Below are positions 1 to 6,503 of a DNA stretch of 11,369 nt, piece by piece (the stretch's first letter is position 1; each line of letters begins with the position of its first letter). The stretch spans positions 1 to 11,369 of the forward strand of contig JAVBMB010000040.1 of assembly GCA_031552995.1 (NCBI GenBank), in the 5' to 3' direction. The stretch comes from JAVBMB01 sp031552995 (lineage in GTDB: Bacteria > Bacillota > Clostridia > Oscillospirales > Butyricicoccaceae). The notes below the pieces were generated by a model. That model did no database searches. It was not told the DNA's origin and was given only the letters and a program-made list of their open reading frames with translations. The position numbers and the translations under genes were made by a program.

Positions 1-1
1 G

Positions 2-379
2 TGCGCCGAATGGGGTATAATAACCAACTATCAAGCTAATGCACATGGCATTATCCATGCCGACACCGCTGCCGAACTTGCAAAACGAGAGTTTGGGATG
101 AGCGAACGTGTCTGCCGTGCCATTGCGCTTCACTCGACCGCGGCGCCTGACATGAGCAAGCTCGACAAAATCATCTATGTGGCCGATAAGATTGAGGATG
201 GCAGAGAATACGCCGATATACCGCAAATACGCAAGCTTGCCGAAAATGACCTTGACGCGGCTGCGGCGCTTGTCATGAGAGGGTGCCTTGCGGCACTGGA
301 ACGGATTGGGCATCCGCCCGAGCGGCGTACGCAGGATGCGCTTGACTGTATCGAAAACAGACATAGGGAGGGCAAATAA
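2..379 (+). CDS. yqeK: YqeK-type HD-domain hydrolase, 3' part only
   Basis: The reading frame is open from the left edge, so this is the C-terminal 125 residues of a protein that starts outside the window; an ATG at 98 is internal. I see the late part of an HD hydrolase: a His in HGIIHADTAAELAKREF (about residues 19-35 of the fragment), then a His in ALHST, then MSKLDKIIYVADKIEDGR, which carries the downstream metal-binding Asp. This arrangement is typical of YqeK, an HD-domain hydrolase that cleaves diadenosine tetraphosphate symmetrically to ADP. Full-length family members are about 185-200 residues, so roughly the first third is missing. The stop is only three bases before the rsfS start, which indicates co-transcription. 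In Bacillota nadD commonly lies just upstream; it would be outside this window. The family assignment is firm, and the exact substrate is inferred from the family. Confidence 0.88.
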   Translation, partial: CAEWGIITNYQANAHGIIHADTAAELAKREFGMSERVCRAIALHSTAAPDMSKLDKIIYVADKIEDGREYADIPQIRKLAENDLDAAAALVMRGCLAALERIGHPPERRTQDALDCIENRHREGK

Positions 380-382
380 TAT

Positions 383-751
383 ATGCAGAATATTGAGCCG
401 AAAGAGTTGATGGAGATAATTGTCAAAACGGCCGACAACCGCAAGGCTCGTGATATTATCGCGATGCACGTTACCGAACGTACGACTCTTGCCGACTATT
501 TCGTCGTCATGACCGGTACGTCAGGCATTCATATCCGTTCACTCGGCGAGGAAATCGAGAAAAAGCTGAAGGATGAGTATGGGCTCTATCCTCACCACAC
601 AGAGGGCGTAACAAGCAGCTGGGTTCTGATAGACTATTCAACCGTTGTTGTCAACATATTCCTGCAGGACGCACGCGAGCTATATGCGCTGGAACGACTA
701 TGGGGGGACGCCGGTCAGGTTGACCTGACCGGGCTTGTCACCGGGGAGTAA
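383..751 (+). CDS. rsfS: ribosomal silencing factor RsfS
   Basis: A 122-residue protein matching the RsfS/Iojap family in length and motifs. Diagnostic stretches are LADYFVVMTGTSGIHIRSLG (residues 37-55), EGVTSSWVLIDYSTVVVNIF (74-93) and ARELYALERLWGDA (97-110). RsfS binds ribosomal protein uL14 on the large subunit and blocks joining of the 30S subunit, which lowers translation when nutrients are short. The ATG at 383 follows AGGGAGG at 365-371 and comes right after the yqeK stop, so the two genes are probably one transcript, with leuS downstream. The protein is cytoplasmic. Nothing is missing or odd in it. Confidence 0.95.
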   Translation: MQNIEPKELMEIIVKTADNRKARDIIAMHVTERTTLADYFVVMTGTSGIHIRSLGEEIEKKLKDEYGLYPHHTEGVTSSWVLIDYSTVVVNIFLQDARELYALERLWGDAGQVDLTGLVTGE

Positions 752-788
752 CAGACCATATAGCTTGAAAGGAGTGCGCCTGCTTTAA

Positions 789-803
789 ATGGCGGGCCGA
801 TAA
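789..803 (+). other. four-codon mini-ORF (Met-Ala-Gly-Arg) between rsfS and leuS
   Basis: Between rsfS and leuS a good Shine-Dalgarno sequence, GAAAGGAG (766-773), lies about 35 bases before the leuS ATG, too far for normal initiation there. An ATG at 789, about 15 bases after it, opens a four-codon frame that ends TAA at 801-803, five bases before the leuS start. It may be a translated leader that feeds leuS by re-initiation, or chance. The evidence is only the spacing. Confidence 0.25.
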
Positions 804-808
804 ATATT

Positions 809-3217
809 ATGAAATACGACTTCGCCTCTATAGAAAAATATTGGCAGGATAAATGGGAGGAAAACAATTCCTTCCGTGCCGAGGATAACAGTGATAAAGA
901 AAAGTTTTTTGTCCTTGTCGAGTTTCCGTATCCCTCGGGGGCAGGGCTTCACATCGGCCATCCTCGCTCATACACCGCTCTCGATTCCGTGGCTCGCAAG
1001 CGCAGGATGCAGGGCTATAACGTGCTGTACCCGATGGGATGGGACGCGTTTGGCCTGCCCACAGAAAATTATGCGATTAAGAATAAGATTCATCCGAAAG
1101 AAGTCACAAAAACAAACATCGCCCGCTTCAAGTCGCAGCTTAAGTCCATCGGCCTCAGCTTTGATTGGAGCCGCGAGGTAAACACGACCGACCCCGGCTA
1201 TTACAAATGGACGCAGTGGATATTTCTGCAGCTATACAAGCAAGGGCTCGCCTACAAGGCGACGATGCCGGTCAACTGGTGTACATCGTGCAAGGTCGTG
1301 CTCGCCAACGAGGAAGTAGTCAATGGCGTGTGCGAGCGCTGCGGCGCCGATGTCGTCCGCCGGGAAAAAAGCCAATGGATGCTGCGGATAACCGATTACG
1401 CCCAGCGTCTGCTCGATGACCTTGACACGGTCGATTATATCGAGCGTGTCAAGCTGCAGCAGCGCAATTGGATTGGCCGTTCCGAGGGGGCGGAGGTCAA
1501 CTTCGGCACAAGCGAGGGTGACATGCTCACCGTATTCACCACAAGGCCGGATACGCTGTTCGGCGCGACATACATGGTCATCTCGCCCGAGCATCCTTAT
1601 ATCGAAAAGTGGAAGAGCAGCATCAAAAACTACTCCGCTGTAGAGGAATATCGCGCACTGGCGGCGCGCAAGTCGGATTTTGAGCGCACAGAGGTCAGCA
1701 AGGGTAAAACCGGCGTCGGCATCGACGGCGTCACGGCCAAGAACCCCGTCAACGGGACGGATATCCAAATATTTGTCTCCGACTACGTTCTTATGGGCTA
1801 CGGAACCGGCGCTATTATGGCCGTTCCGGGGCACGATGAGCGCGATTGGGAGTTTGCGCGCGCCTTTAATCTGCCTGTTGTTGAGGTTGTCGCCGGCGGT
1901 GATATCGAATCAGCTGCCTATACCGACTGCGACAGCGGTATAATGGTCAACAGCGGCTTCATGAACGGCATGAGCGTTGATGGGGCGAAAAAAGCGATAA
2001 TTGACTGGCTGGAAAAAGAGAAACTCGGTGTCCGCAAAATTAACTTCAAGCTCAGGGATTGGGTTTTTTCGCGCCAAAGATATTGGGGTGAACCAATTCC
2101 GATGGTGTACTGCGATAAATGCGGCTGGGTTCCTGTGCCGGAAGATCAGCTGCCGCTTGAGCTGCCCGATGTCGAGAGCTACGAGACAACCGATAACGGC
2201 GAGTCTCCGCTCGCCAAGCTGACCGACTGGATTAGCACTCCGTGCCCGCAGTGCGGAGAACCCGCTTCAAGGGAGACCGATACTATGCCCAACTGGGCCG
2301 GCTCGTGCTGGTATTTCCTGAGGTATACCGACCCGCATAACAACAACGAGTTTGCCTCGCGCGAGAAACTTGATTACTGGACCCCTGTCAACTGGTATAA
2401 CGGCGGTATGGAGCACACAACGCTTCACCTGCTGTACAGCCGTTTCTGGCATAAGTTTCTTTACGATATCGGCGTCGTTCCGACGTCGGAGCCATATACT
2501 AAACGCACAAGTCACGGTATGATTCTCGGAGAAAACAACGAGAAAATGAGTAAGAGCCGCGGTAATGTTGTAAATCCCGACGATGTCATCCATATGCATG
2601 GTGCGGATACGCTGCGCCTGTACGAGCTTTTTATCGGTGATTTTGAGAAATCGGCACCGTGGTCGACGGCGTCAATTAAGGGCTGTCGCCGCTTTCTCGA
2701 GCGGATAGCCGCGCTGGAAGATAAAATCGCTCCGGGAGACAGCTATTCCGAGCAGCATTTGACGTTGATGCACAAAACAATTAAAAAGGTTTCCGGCGAT
2801 ATCGAGAATATGAAGTTCAACACTGCCATTGCGGCGCTGATGAGCGCGCTGAATGAGTTTGAAAAGACCGGCATCAACCGCGCCGAGATGAAAGACTTTG
2901 TCGCGATACTCAGCCCGTTTGCTCCGCATATTGCCGAGGAAATCAATAAGCGTCTCGGCAACAGGCAGATGCTTGTTCGTTCGCCGTGGCCGGCGTATGA
3001 CGAGGAAAAAGCGCGGGACAGCGTAGTCGAAATCGCCGTGCAGCTTAACGGCAAGCTCAAGAGTGTAGTAACGGTTGCCGCCGGCAGCGACGATGAGACA
3101 ATCAAGGACGCCGCGCTTGACGACGACAAGGTAGCGGCGGCGCTTGAAAATGTCAAAATTGTCAAAACGATAATCATTAAAGACAGAATAATTAATTTTG
3201 TTATCAAGCCAAACTAA
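809..3217 (+). CDS. leuS: leucyl-tRNA synthetase
   Basis: An 802-residue class Ia aminoacyl-tRNA synthetase that charges tRNA-Leu with leucine. The catalytic Rossmann fold shows HIGH at residues 48-51 and KMSKS at 579-583. A first zinc-binding knuckle is visible as C158/C161 and C175/C178, and another Cys cluster as C435/C438 and C479/C482. The CP1 editing domain that removes mischarged amino acids is present, with the threonine-rich TTRPDT (244-249) and GTGAIMAVPGHDERDWEFA (332-350). A C-terminal anticodon-binding and extension region completes the protein. The length is normal for bacterial LeuRS. It is the third gene of the yqeK-rsfS-leuS operon. The usual good ribosome binding site is missing directly before the ATG; the nearest strong one is about 35 bases upstream. 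No T-box leader fits in the 57-base gap after rsfS, so any leucine-responsive control would have to lie upstream of the operon. Confidence 0.98.
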   Translation: MKYDFASIEKYWQDKWEENNSFRAEDNSDKEKFFVLVEFPYPSGAGLHIGHPRSYTALDSVARKRRMQGYNVLYPMGWDAFGLPTENYAIKNKIHPKEVTKTNIARFKSQLKSIGLSFDWSREVNTTDPGYYKWTQWIFLQLYKQGLAYKATMPVNWCTSCKVVLANEEVVNGVCERCGADVVRREKSQWMLRITDYAQRLLDDLDTVDYIERVKLQQRNWIGRSEGAEVNFGTSEGDMLTVFTTRPDTLFGATYMVISPEHPYIEKWKSSIKNYSAVEEYRALAARKSDFERTEVSKGKTGVGIDGVTAKNPVNGTDIQIFVSDYVLMGYGTGAIMAVPGHDERDWEFARAFNLPVVEVVAGGDIESAAYTDCDSGIMVNSGFMNGMSVDGAKKAIIDWLEKEKLGVRKINFKLRDWVFSRQRYWGEPIPMVYCDKCGWVPVPEDQLPLELPDVESYETTDNGESPLAKLTDWISTPCPQCGEPASRETDTMPNWAGSCWYFLRYTDPHNNNEFASREKLDYWTPVNWYNGGMEHTTLHLLYSRFWHKFLYDIGVVPTSEPYTKRTSHGMILGENNEKMSKSRGNVVNPDDVIHMHGADTLRLYELFIGDFEKSAPWSTASIKGCRRFLERIAALEDKIAPGDSYSEQHLTLMHKTIKKVSGDIENMKFNTAIAALMSALNEFEKTGINRAEMKDFVAILSPFAPHIAEEINKRLGNRQMLVRSPWPAYDEEKARDSVVEIAVQLNGKLKSVVTVAAGSDDETIKDAALDDDKVAAALENVKIVKTIIIKDRIINFVIKPN

Positions 3218-3223
3218 TTCGTC

Positions 3224-3252
3224 TTGACAACGTTGCTTTCAGCACTTATAAT
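3224..3252 (+). promoter_or_regulatory. consensus sigma-A promoter of rpsU
   Basis: TTGACA at 3224-3229 and TATAAT at 3247-3252 are separated by exactly 17 bases, a perfect match to the housekeeping sigma-factor consensus. It begins seven bases after the leuS stop and gives a short leader of about 50 bases before rpsU, so rpsU can be expressed strongly and independently of leuS. Confidence 0.88.
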
Positions 3253-3306
3253 AAATAAGTGGAACAATTTTCTGCATCGGTCTCAGTTATGGAGGGAGGG
3301 AAGAAT

Positions 3307-3489
3307 ATGTCGGAAATCCGCGTTAAGCCGGATGAGTCTCTGGACAATGCCTTACGTCGCTTTAAGCGTTCGTGTGCAAAGTCAGGTGTGCTTTCCGAGC
3401 TCCGTAAGCGTGAGCATTATGAGAGCCCAAGCGTGAAGCGTCGCAAAAAAAGCGAAGCTGCCAGAGCTAAGAAAAAAACATTTCGATAA
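3307..3489 (+). CDS. rpsU: 30S ribosomal protein bS21
   Basis: A 60-residue, very basic protein that is recognisably bS21. It starts MSEIRVKPDESLDNALRRFK, has RSCAKSGVLSELRKREHYE in the middle and ends in a Lys/Arg-rich tail (KRRKKSEAARAKKKTFR). bS21 sits near the 3' end of 16S rRNA in the small subunit and helps mRNA selection at initiation. I chose ATG 3307 because GGAGGGAGG (3291-3299) precedes it at a suitable distance and the protein then has the family's usual length; a longer reading from 3259 adds 16 residues with no family support. It has its own strong promoter upstream and an intrinsic terminator directly after the stop, so it is a single-gene transcription unit. Confidence 0.97.
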   Translation: MSEIRVKPDESLDNALRRFKRSCAKSGVLSELRKREHYESPSVKRRKKSEAARAKKKTFR

Positions 3490-3490
3490 G

Positions 3491-3524
3491 AAAAGCCCGC
3501 GGCTAACCGGTCGCGGGCTTTTTT
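3491..3524. terminator. bidirectional intrinsic terminator after rpsU
   Basis: AAAAGCCCGCG (3491-3501) pairs perfectly with CGCGGGCTTTT (3512-3522) around a ten-base loop, followed by more T on the plus strand. The A-run at the 5' side provides a T-run on the minus strand, so it can also serve the convergent gene ending at 3546. Confidence 0.9.
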
Positions 3525-3545
3525 ATTGTGTTTTTCGTTTTTTTG

Positions 3546-3956
3546 TTATTTTTTTGTCTCGGCCGCCATACGCTCTACTATCTCGACAGCCGTTATAATA
3601 GCTTTTGGGCACACGGTGTCGCGCGGCGAGGTTACGCCGGCGGTCAGCCCTTCGCAGTCTAAGCATCCGTTGAGCTTGACAAACTGCTCGTGGAAGCGCA
3701 TAGTCATAGCGCCGATTCGCTCTTTTTCACCGGCGTCGCCGCGCGTCGTAAACGGATATATCATCCCCAGAGCCATAAGCGCGCCCGTCACAGCCCCGCA
3801 TATGCTTTTAATCCGCATACCGCCACCAAACGCTCCGGCGACGGCAAGTGCCGTGCTCTCATCAAGGCCGGTCAGGTGGCCGCAGCCGGCAAGTGTCGCC
3901 TGCGCACAGTTGTAGCTTGCGCGATACAGATCCAGCGCCTTATCCTGACAATCCAT
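3546..3956 (-). CDS. C_GCAxxG_C_C family putative redox protein
   Basis: A 136-residue protein of the C_GCAxxG_C_C family, thought to be redox active because of its conserved cysteines. Visible hallmarks are the first cysteine in YNCAQATL (C17), the glycine-rich AFGGGMR (42-48), the CGAVTGALMALG motif (53-64, C53), the NGCLDC segment (C98 and C101) and VCPKAI (C116). Length and motif order match the family. There is no signal peptide, so it is probably cytoplasmic; a partner or substrate is not established. The ATG at 3956 is preceded by GGAGGG at the right distance. It is read towards rpsU and shares that terminator. I found no convincing promoter in the 64 bases upstream, which also hold the rpsR terminator; readthrough or a weak promoter with TATTAT as -10 is possible. 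Confidence 0.85.
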   Translation of the reverse strand: MDCQDKALDLYRASYNCAQATLAGCGHLTGLDESTALAVAGAFGGGMRIKSICGAVTGALMALGMIYPFTTRGDAGEKERIGAMTMRFHEQFVKLNGCLDCEGLTAGVTSPRDTVCPKAIITAVEIVERMAAETKK

Positions 3957-3987
3957 ATAATCCCTCCAAAAATCATGCTATAATATT

Positions 3988-4011
3988 AAAACGCCCCATT
4001 TTCAGGGGCGC
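3988..4011 (-). terminator. intrinsic terminator of the rpsF-ssb-rpsR operon
   Basis: Read on the minus strand, CGCCCC (4010-4005) pairs with GGGGCG (3997-3992) around a seven-base loop, followed by TTTTAATATT. It lies ten bases after the rpsR stop and is the natural end of that operon. Confidence 0.8.
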
Positions 4012-4020
4012 ATTGTCAAA

Positions 4021-4281
4021 TCAATCCGATGTGTAGGGAAGCAGCGCGATATGCCTTGCGCGTTTGATGGCATCTGTCACCTGGCGCTGATGCATGGCGC
4101 ATGTGCCGGTCATCCTGCGGGGCAGTATCTTGCCGCGCTCTGATGTTAGCTTGCGAAGCCTTGCGGTGTCTTTATAGTCTATATGCTCGACTTTGTCGGC
4201 ACAAAACTGGCAAACCTTGCGACGCCTGCGGGCACCGTCACGGTTGCCGCGCTCGGGGCGTTCTCTCGACTCTCTGTCCAT
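4021..4281 (-). CDS. rpsR: 30S ribosomal protein bS18, zinc-binding form
   Basis: An 86-residue bS18. After a charged N-terminal tail (about residues 1-20, rich in Arg/Glu), the core RRRKVCQFC, VEHIDYKD, SERGKILPRRMTGT and HQRQVTDAIKRARHIALLPY is unmistakable. bS18 binds 16S rRNA in the platform of the small subunit, paired with bS6, which is encoded in the same operon. C24, C27, C61 and H64 form a likely zinc site, so this is the zinc-binding (C+) version rather than the version that has lost the cysteines. The start has AAGGAGGT (4294-4287) upstream. It is the last gene of rpsF-ssb-rpsR, 52 bases after ssb, and is followed by an intrinsic terminator. Confidence 0.96.
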   Translation of the reverse strand: MDRESRERPERGNRDGARRRRKVCQFCADKVEHIDYKDTARLRKLTSERGKILPRRMTGTCAMHQRQVTDAIKRARHIALLPYTSD

Positions 4282-4333
4282 GGTAAACCTCCTTATTGGT
4301 GTGATGGATGTGGGCGCTTAAAGCCTGGCCGTG

Positions 4334-4786
4334 TCAAAACGGAAGGTCGCCGTCGTCCATATCAAGCTCGGAAAACTCGTTGCCTCCTGCGCTGATATCA
4401 AACGGAGCGGGCGCAAAGGTATCCTGCCTGCGAGGCGCGCCGCCGCCCTGAGACTGTGACGGCTCACGCTTGGAATCAGCAAAATATGCATCCTCGACTA
4501 CGACCTCAACAGATTTACGCTTCTGGCCCTGTTTATCCTCCCATGTGCGGGACTGGATACGGCCGGAAACCGCGACCTGCATACCTTTTGTGAACCACTT
4601 GCTGACGAACTCAGCCGTGCCCGACCATGCGACGCAGTCGATAAAATCGGTTTGCGGCTGTTCTCCCTGCTTTGTATAGCTGCGGTTGACGGCAAGTGTG
4701 AATGATGTCACGGCGGTGTTGTTCTGTGTCCTGCGAAGCTCGGGGTCCGCTGTCAGTCTGCCCATTAAAACGGCTTTGTTAAGCAT
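4334..4786 (-). CDS. ssb: single-stranded DNA-binding protein SSB
   Basis: A 150-residue bacterial SSB. The OB-fold domain spans about residues 1-105, beginning MLNKAVLMGRLTADPELR, with FTLAVNRSY, DFIDCVAWSGTAEFVSKWFTKG and VAVSGRIQSRTWEDKQGQKR. A low-complexity Gln/Gly/Pro linker follows (about 106-140), then the acidic tip DMDDGDLPF, which docks replication and repair proteins. SSB coats single-stranded DNA as a tetramer during replication, repair and recombination. It lies between rpsF and rpsR, a standard arrangement. The ribosome binding site GGGGGA overlaps the region just after the rpsF stop; the two genes are 11 bases apart, so translation may be coupled. The protein is complete and ordinary. 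Confidence 0.97.
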   Translation of the reverse strand: MLNKAVLMGRLTADPELRRTQNNTAVTSFTLAVNRSYTKQGEQPQTDFIDCVAWSGTAEFVSKWFTKGMQVAVSGRIQSRTWEDKQGQKRKSVEVVVEDAYFADSKREPSQSQGGGAPRRQDTFAPAPFDISAGGNEFSELDMDDGDLPF

Positions 4787-4797
4787 AAAAAATCCCC

Positions 4798-5088
4798 CTA
4801 TTTGGCCACGATGATGGAACGCATCAGGCCGTCCGTTATCTTGTAGATACGGTCGAGCTCGGCAGGGAAATCAGGCTTGCTCTCGAACTCTACCAAGACA
4901 TAATAGCCTTCCGGCATGTCGTTGATAGGATAAGCGAGACGGCGTTTGCCCCATTCGTCCACTTTGATGACCTCGGCATTTTCCGAAATCAATGTCTTGA
5001 ACTTCTCGGCGACGGCGGTTGTTGCCTCATCGCCTTTGGTCACATCGACAATAAAGATGGTCTCGTACTTTCCTGTTACTTTTGGCAT
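4798..5088 (-). CDS. rpsF: 30S ribosomal protein bS6
   Basis: A 96-residue bS6, the partner of bS18 on the small-subunit platform. Visible family features are the opening KYETIFIVDV, the strand WGKRRLAYPIN (about residues 46-56), the EGYYVLVEFES strand and the closing helix and strand ELDRIYKITDGLMRSIIVAK. The frame is open further upstream to 5130, but I take the ATG at 5088: AAGGAGGT (5103-5096) sits at the right distance, and the result has the usual family length, while the extra 14 residues resemble nothing in bS6. It is the first gene of rpsF-ssb-rpsR, with a promoter at 5188-5160. In related bacteria the bS6-bS18 complex can regulate its own operon by binding the leader; I did not identify that structure here. 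Confidence 0.96.
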   Translation of the reverse strand: MPKVTGKYETIFIVDVTKGDEATTAVAEKFKTLISENAEVIKVDEWGKRRLAYPINDMPEGYYVLVEFESKPDFPAELDRIYKITDGLMRSIIVAK

Positions 5089-5159
5089 TTTGTGCACCTC
5101 CTTCTGGACTAATGGCCTACGCTTTTGCATTGCGCAGCGCAGGCAAGGATAACAAATAA

Positions 5160-5188
5160 ATGATACACGCCATCGGCTGACAAGTCAA
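5160..5188 (-). promoter_or_regulatory. promoter of the rpsF-ssb-rpsR operon
   Basis: On the minus strand TTGACT (5188-5183) and TATCAT (5165-5160) are 17 bases apart, a good sigma-A promoter. It gives a leader of roughly 65 bases before the rpsF ATG. A-rich sequence immediately upstream could act as an UP-type element. Confidence 0.75.
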
Positions 5189-5220
5189 GAAAAATCGTAT
5201 TTTTCTTTGTTTTTTCTTGA
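5185..5220. repeat. A/T-rich nested inverted repeat between divergent promoters
   Basis: The arm TCAAGAAAAA (5185-5194) is exactly complementary to TTTTTCTTGA (5211-5220). The overlapping arm AAGAAAAAT (5187-5195) also pairs with ATTTTTCTT (5199-5207). The repeat overlaps the rpsF -35 box and lies just upstream of the divergent promoter at 5239, so it could bind a regulator or be an A-tract promoter element. Confidence 0.45.
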
Positions 5221-5238
5221 TGTTGCCATCAAACGCTA

Positions 5239-5268
5239 TTGACTAACAGCTTGTCTGTGTGATATTAT
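5239..5268 (+). promoter_or_regulatory. probable promoter of the yczE-like gene
   Basis: TTGACT (5239-5244) and TATTAT (5263-5268) with an 18-base spacer, 70 bases before the preferred start of the membrane-protein gene. It faces away from the rpsF promoter. Confidence 0.65.
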
Positions 5269-5337
5269 TTCTTAGTGCCCTGAACAACAAAACAACAAAC
5301 GGCAGCCATAGTGTGCCTAACGGAAGGTGTCTTTAAA

Positions 5338-6018
5338 ATGATGACATTGGTCAAGAAGCTTATACGCCTCGTTGTGGGTCTGGTCATCATGTCGGCCGGC
5401 ATGGCCATGTCGTTTCAGTCGAATCTTGGCCTTTCACCGTGGGATGTTCTTCACGACGGCATTTCACGCGTTCTTCCGCTAACGGTCGGGCAGATTAGCA
5501 TCGGCCTTGGGCTGATTATACTTGTTGTCGATGTCCTGTTCAAGGAAAAAATCGGTTTTGGCACAATTATTAACATTCTTGTCATTGGCGGAATGTTCGA
5601 TCTTATCATGTATCTCAACATATTCCCCAGCTACCGCGCGTTTGCAGGGTACGAGCATATTATCCCGCGTATCATACTGCTGATAGGCTCTATGCTGTTC
5701 CTTACGCTTGGAATGTACGGATATATGAGCGCCGAACTCGGCGCCGGCCCGCGTGATACAATGATGTGTATGCTGACAAAAAAAACAAAGCGCCCTGTGG
5801 GTGTCGTTCGCCTGTGCATAGAAGGTATTGTGTTTGTAATCGGCTTTTTTCTTGGCGGTAAAATAGGCATAGGAAGCATCATCCTTGTCGTGTGCAGCGG
5901 CCCGCTGACAGGCATTGTTTTTAAGCTGTTCAAGTTTGATGTGACTAAGATTGAAAATGAGACGATGCCGCAGACAATTGCCCGTTTCAAAAAAGCCACT
6001 TCTAACCGCAGCGCATAA
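5338..6018 (+). CDS. YczE/YitT-type integral membrane protein
   Basis: A 226-residue membrane protein with about six helices (near residues 8-26, 50-68, 76-95, 108-130, 159-174 and 177-199). It has two related loop motifs typical of YczE-like proteins: LGLSPWDVLHDGIS (30-43) after the first helix and LGAGPRDTMM (134-143) in the second half, suggesting an internally duplicated three-helix unit. YczE-type proteins are widespread in Firmicutes and poorly understood; transport has been proposed but no substrate is known to me. The frame is open from a GTG at 5311. I prefer ATG 5338 because GGAAGGTG (5322-5329) lies eight bases before it; ATG 5341 is also possible. It is a single gene with its own promoter, divergent from rpsF. 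No terminator is evident directly after the stop, where the tRNA promoter begins. Confidence 0.82.
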   Translation: MMTLVKKLIRLVVGLVIMSAGMAMSFQSNLGLSPWDVLHDGISRVLPLTVGQISIGLGLIILVVDVLFKEKIGFGTIINILVIGGMFDLIMYLNIFPSYRAFAGYEHIIPRIILLIGSMLFLTLGMYGYMSAELGAGPRDTMMCMLTKKTKRPVGVVRLCIEGIVFVIGFFLGGKIGIGSIILVVCSGPLTGIVFKLFKFDVTKIENETMPQTIARFKKATSNRSA

Positions 6019-6023
6019 AAGTA

Positions 6024-6052
6024 TTGCCAAACGGACTGCAGTCGGTTATACT
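6024..6052 (+). promoter_or_regulatory. probable promoter for the tRNA-Thr transcript
   Basis: TTGCCA (6024-6029) and TATACT (6047-6052) are separated by 17 bases. The promoter lies just after the stop of the preceding gene and about 100 bases before the tRNA. The long leader it implies would be removed by RNase P. Confidence 0.65.
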
Positions 6053-6157
6053 ACAGTAGGGAATCCGATGGCTGGTTGTGCGCCGATACCATGTCGTCCG
6101 GATGGCGCGGCGCATCATAGATAGAGATGACTCTCCGGGTTAAATAAAGCTGAATAT

Positions 6158-6233
6158 GCTGGTGTAGCTCAGTCGGTAGAGCAGCTGATTCGTAATCAGC
6201 AGGTCGTGTGTTCGAGTCACATCACCAGCTCCA
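6158..6233 (+). tRNA. tRNA-Thr(CGU)
   Basis: A complete 76-base cloverleaf with encoded CCA. The acceptor arm GCTGGTG pairs with CACCAGC and has discriminator T. The D arm is GCTC/GAGC. The anticodon stem GCTGA/TCAGC closes the loop TTCGTAA, which gives anticodon CGU, so it reads the threonine codon ACG. The T arm GTGTG/CACAT (one G-U pair) carries loop TTCGAGT. No introns or mismatches are seen. No second copy of its 3' end was noticed downstream, so there is no sign of a tRNA-targeted integration event with a surviving repeat. Confidence 0.97.
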
Positions 6234-6430
6234 TATAAACCCTGTAGCCGCAAGTGTTTCCCCGAACAAGGAAGTATGTACAACGGAGTCGCTTATGCGG
6301 CTCCGGTGTGTTTTATACTGAGTCTGTATTACAGCAAGCCTCGTGGTTTTTTGCCCAACCACAAAAGGGTTCCCCAAGATAAACCACACAGTTGAAACGG
6401 GATGCCTGCCCAGCCATAATCGGATCAAAT
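6234..6430. other. hairpin-rich, apparently non-coding block 3' of the tRNA
   Basis: About 200 bases without a credible gene. Besides the hairpin at 6280-6309, GTGGTT and AACCAC (within 6333-6353) can pair, and the nearby AAACCACAC could compete for the same partner. A 68-codon frame is open on the minus strand (6428-6222), but it runs into the tRNA, has no good ribosome binding site and has an unconvincing composition. Whether this is a conserved RNA, a repeat element or an old insertion cannot be told from one copy. Confidence 0.35.
6280..6315 (+). terminator. strong hairpin downstream of tRNA-Thr, probable terminator
   Basis: GGAGTCGC (6285-6292) pairs with GCGGCTCC (6297-6304) around TTAT, with one G-U pair. 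The stem can be lengthened by outer bases ACAAC/GGTGT with one mismatch. It is followed by GTTTTAT, a modest T-run. It could end the tRNA transcript or belong to a larger RNA fold in this block. Confidence 0.5.
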
Positions 6431-6434
6431 AATC

Positions 6435-6462
6435 TTGACATTTTATGGATTAATGATAGAAT
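6435..6462 (+). promoter_or_regulatory. promoter of the 61-residue membrane protein gene
   Basis: TTGACA (6435-6440) and TAGAAT (6457-6462) are 16 bases apart, with TG at 6454-6455 placed as an extended -10. It gives a leader of about 35 bases. Confidence 0.75.
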
Positions 6463-6503
6463 GGGCTTGTGTAGGTTATTTATTTTAAGTGCGAGGACAA
6501 ATT

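Noticed and set aside
1232..1834. 200-codon minus-strand open frame inside leuS
   Set aside because: It is a shadow of the leuS coding sequence, with no independent start signals and no recognisable protein features.
5089..5130. 14-residue N-terminal extension of bS6
   Set aside because: The ribosome binding site at 5103-5096 lies inside it, and without it the protein has the usual length and start of bS6.
6222..6428. 68-codon open frame on the minus strand overlapping the tRNA-Thr 3' end
   Set aside because: It overlaps the tRNA on the opposite strand, has no suitable ribosome binding site, and the translated sequence looks like read-through of the hairpin-rich block rather than a protein.
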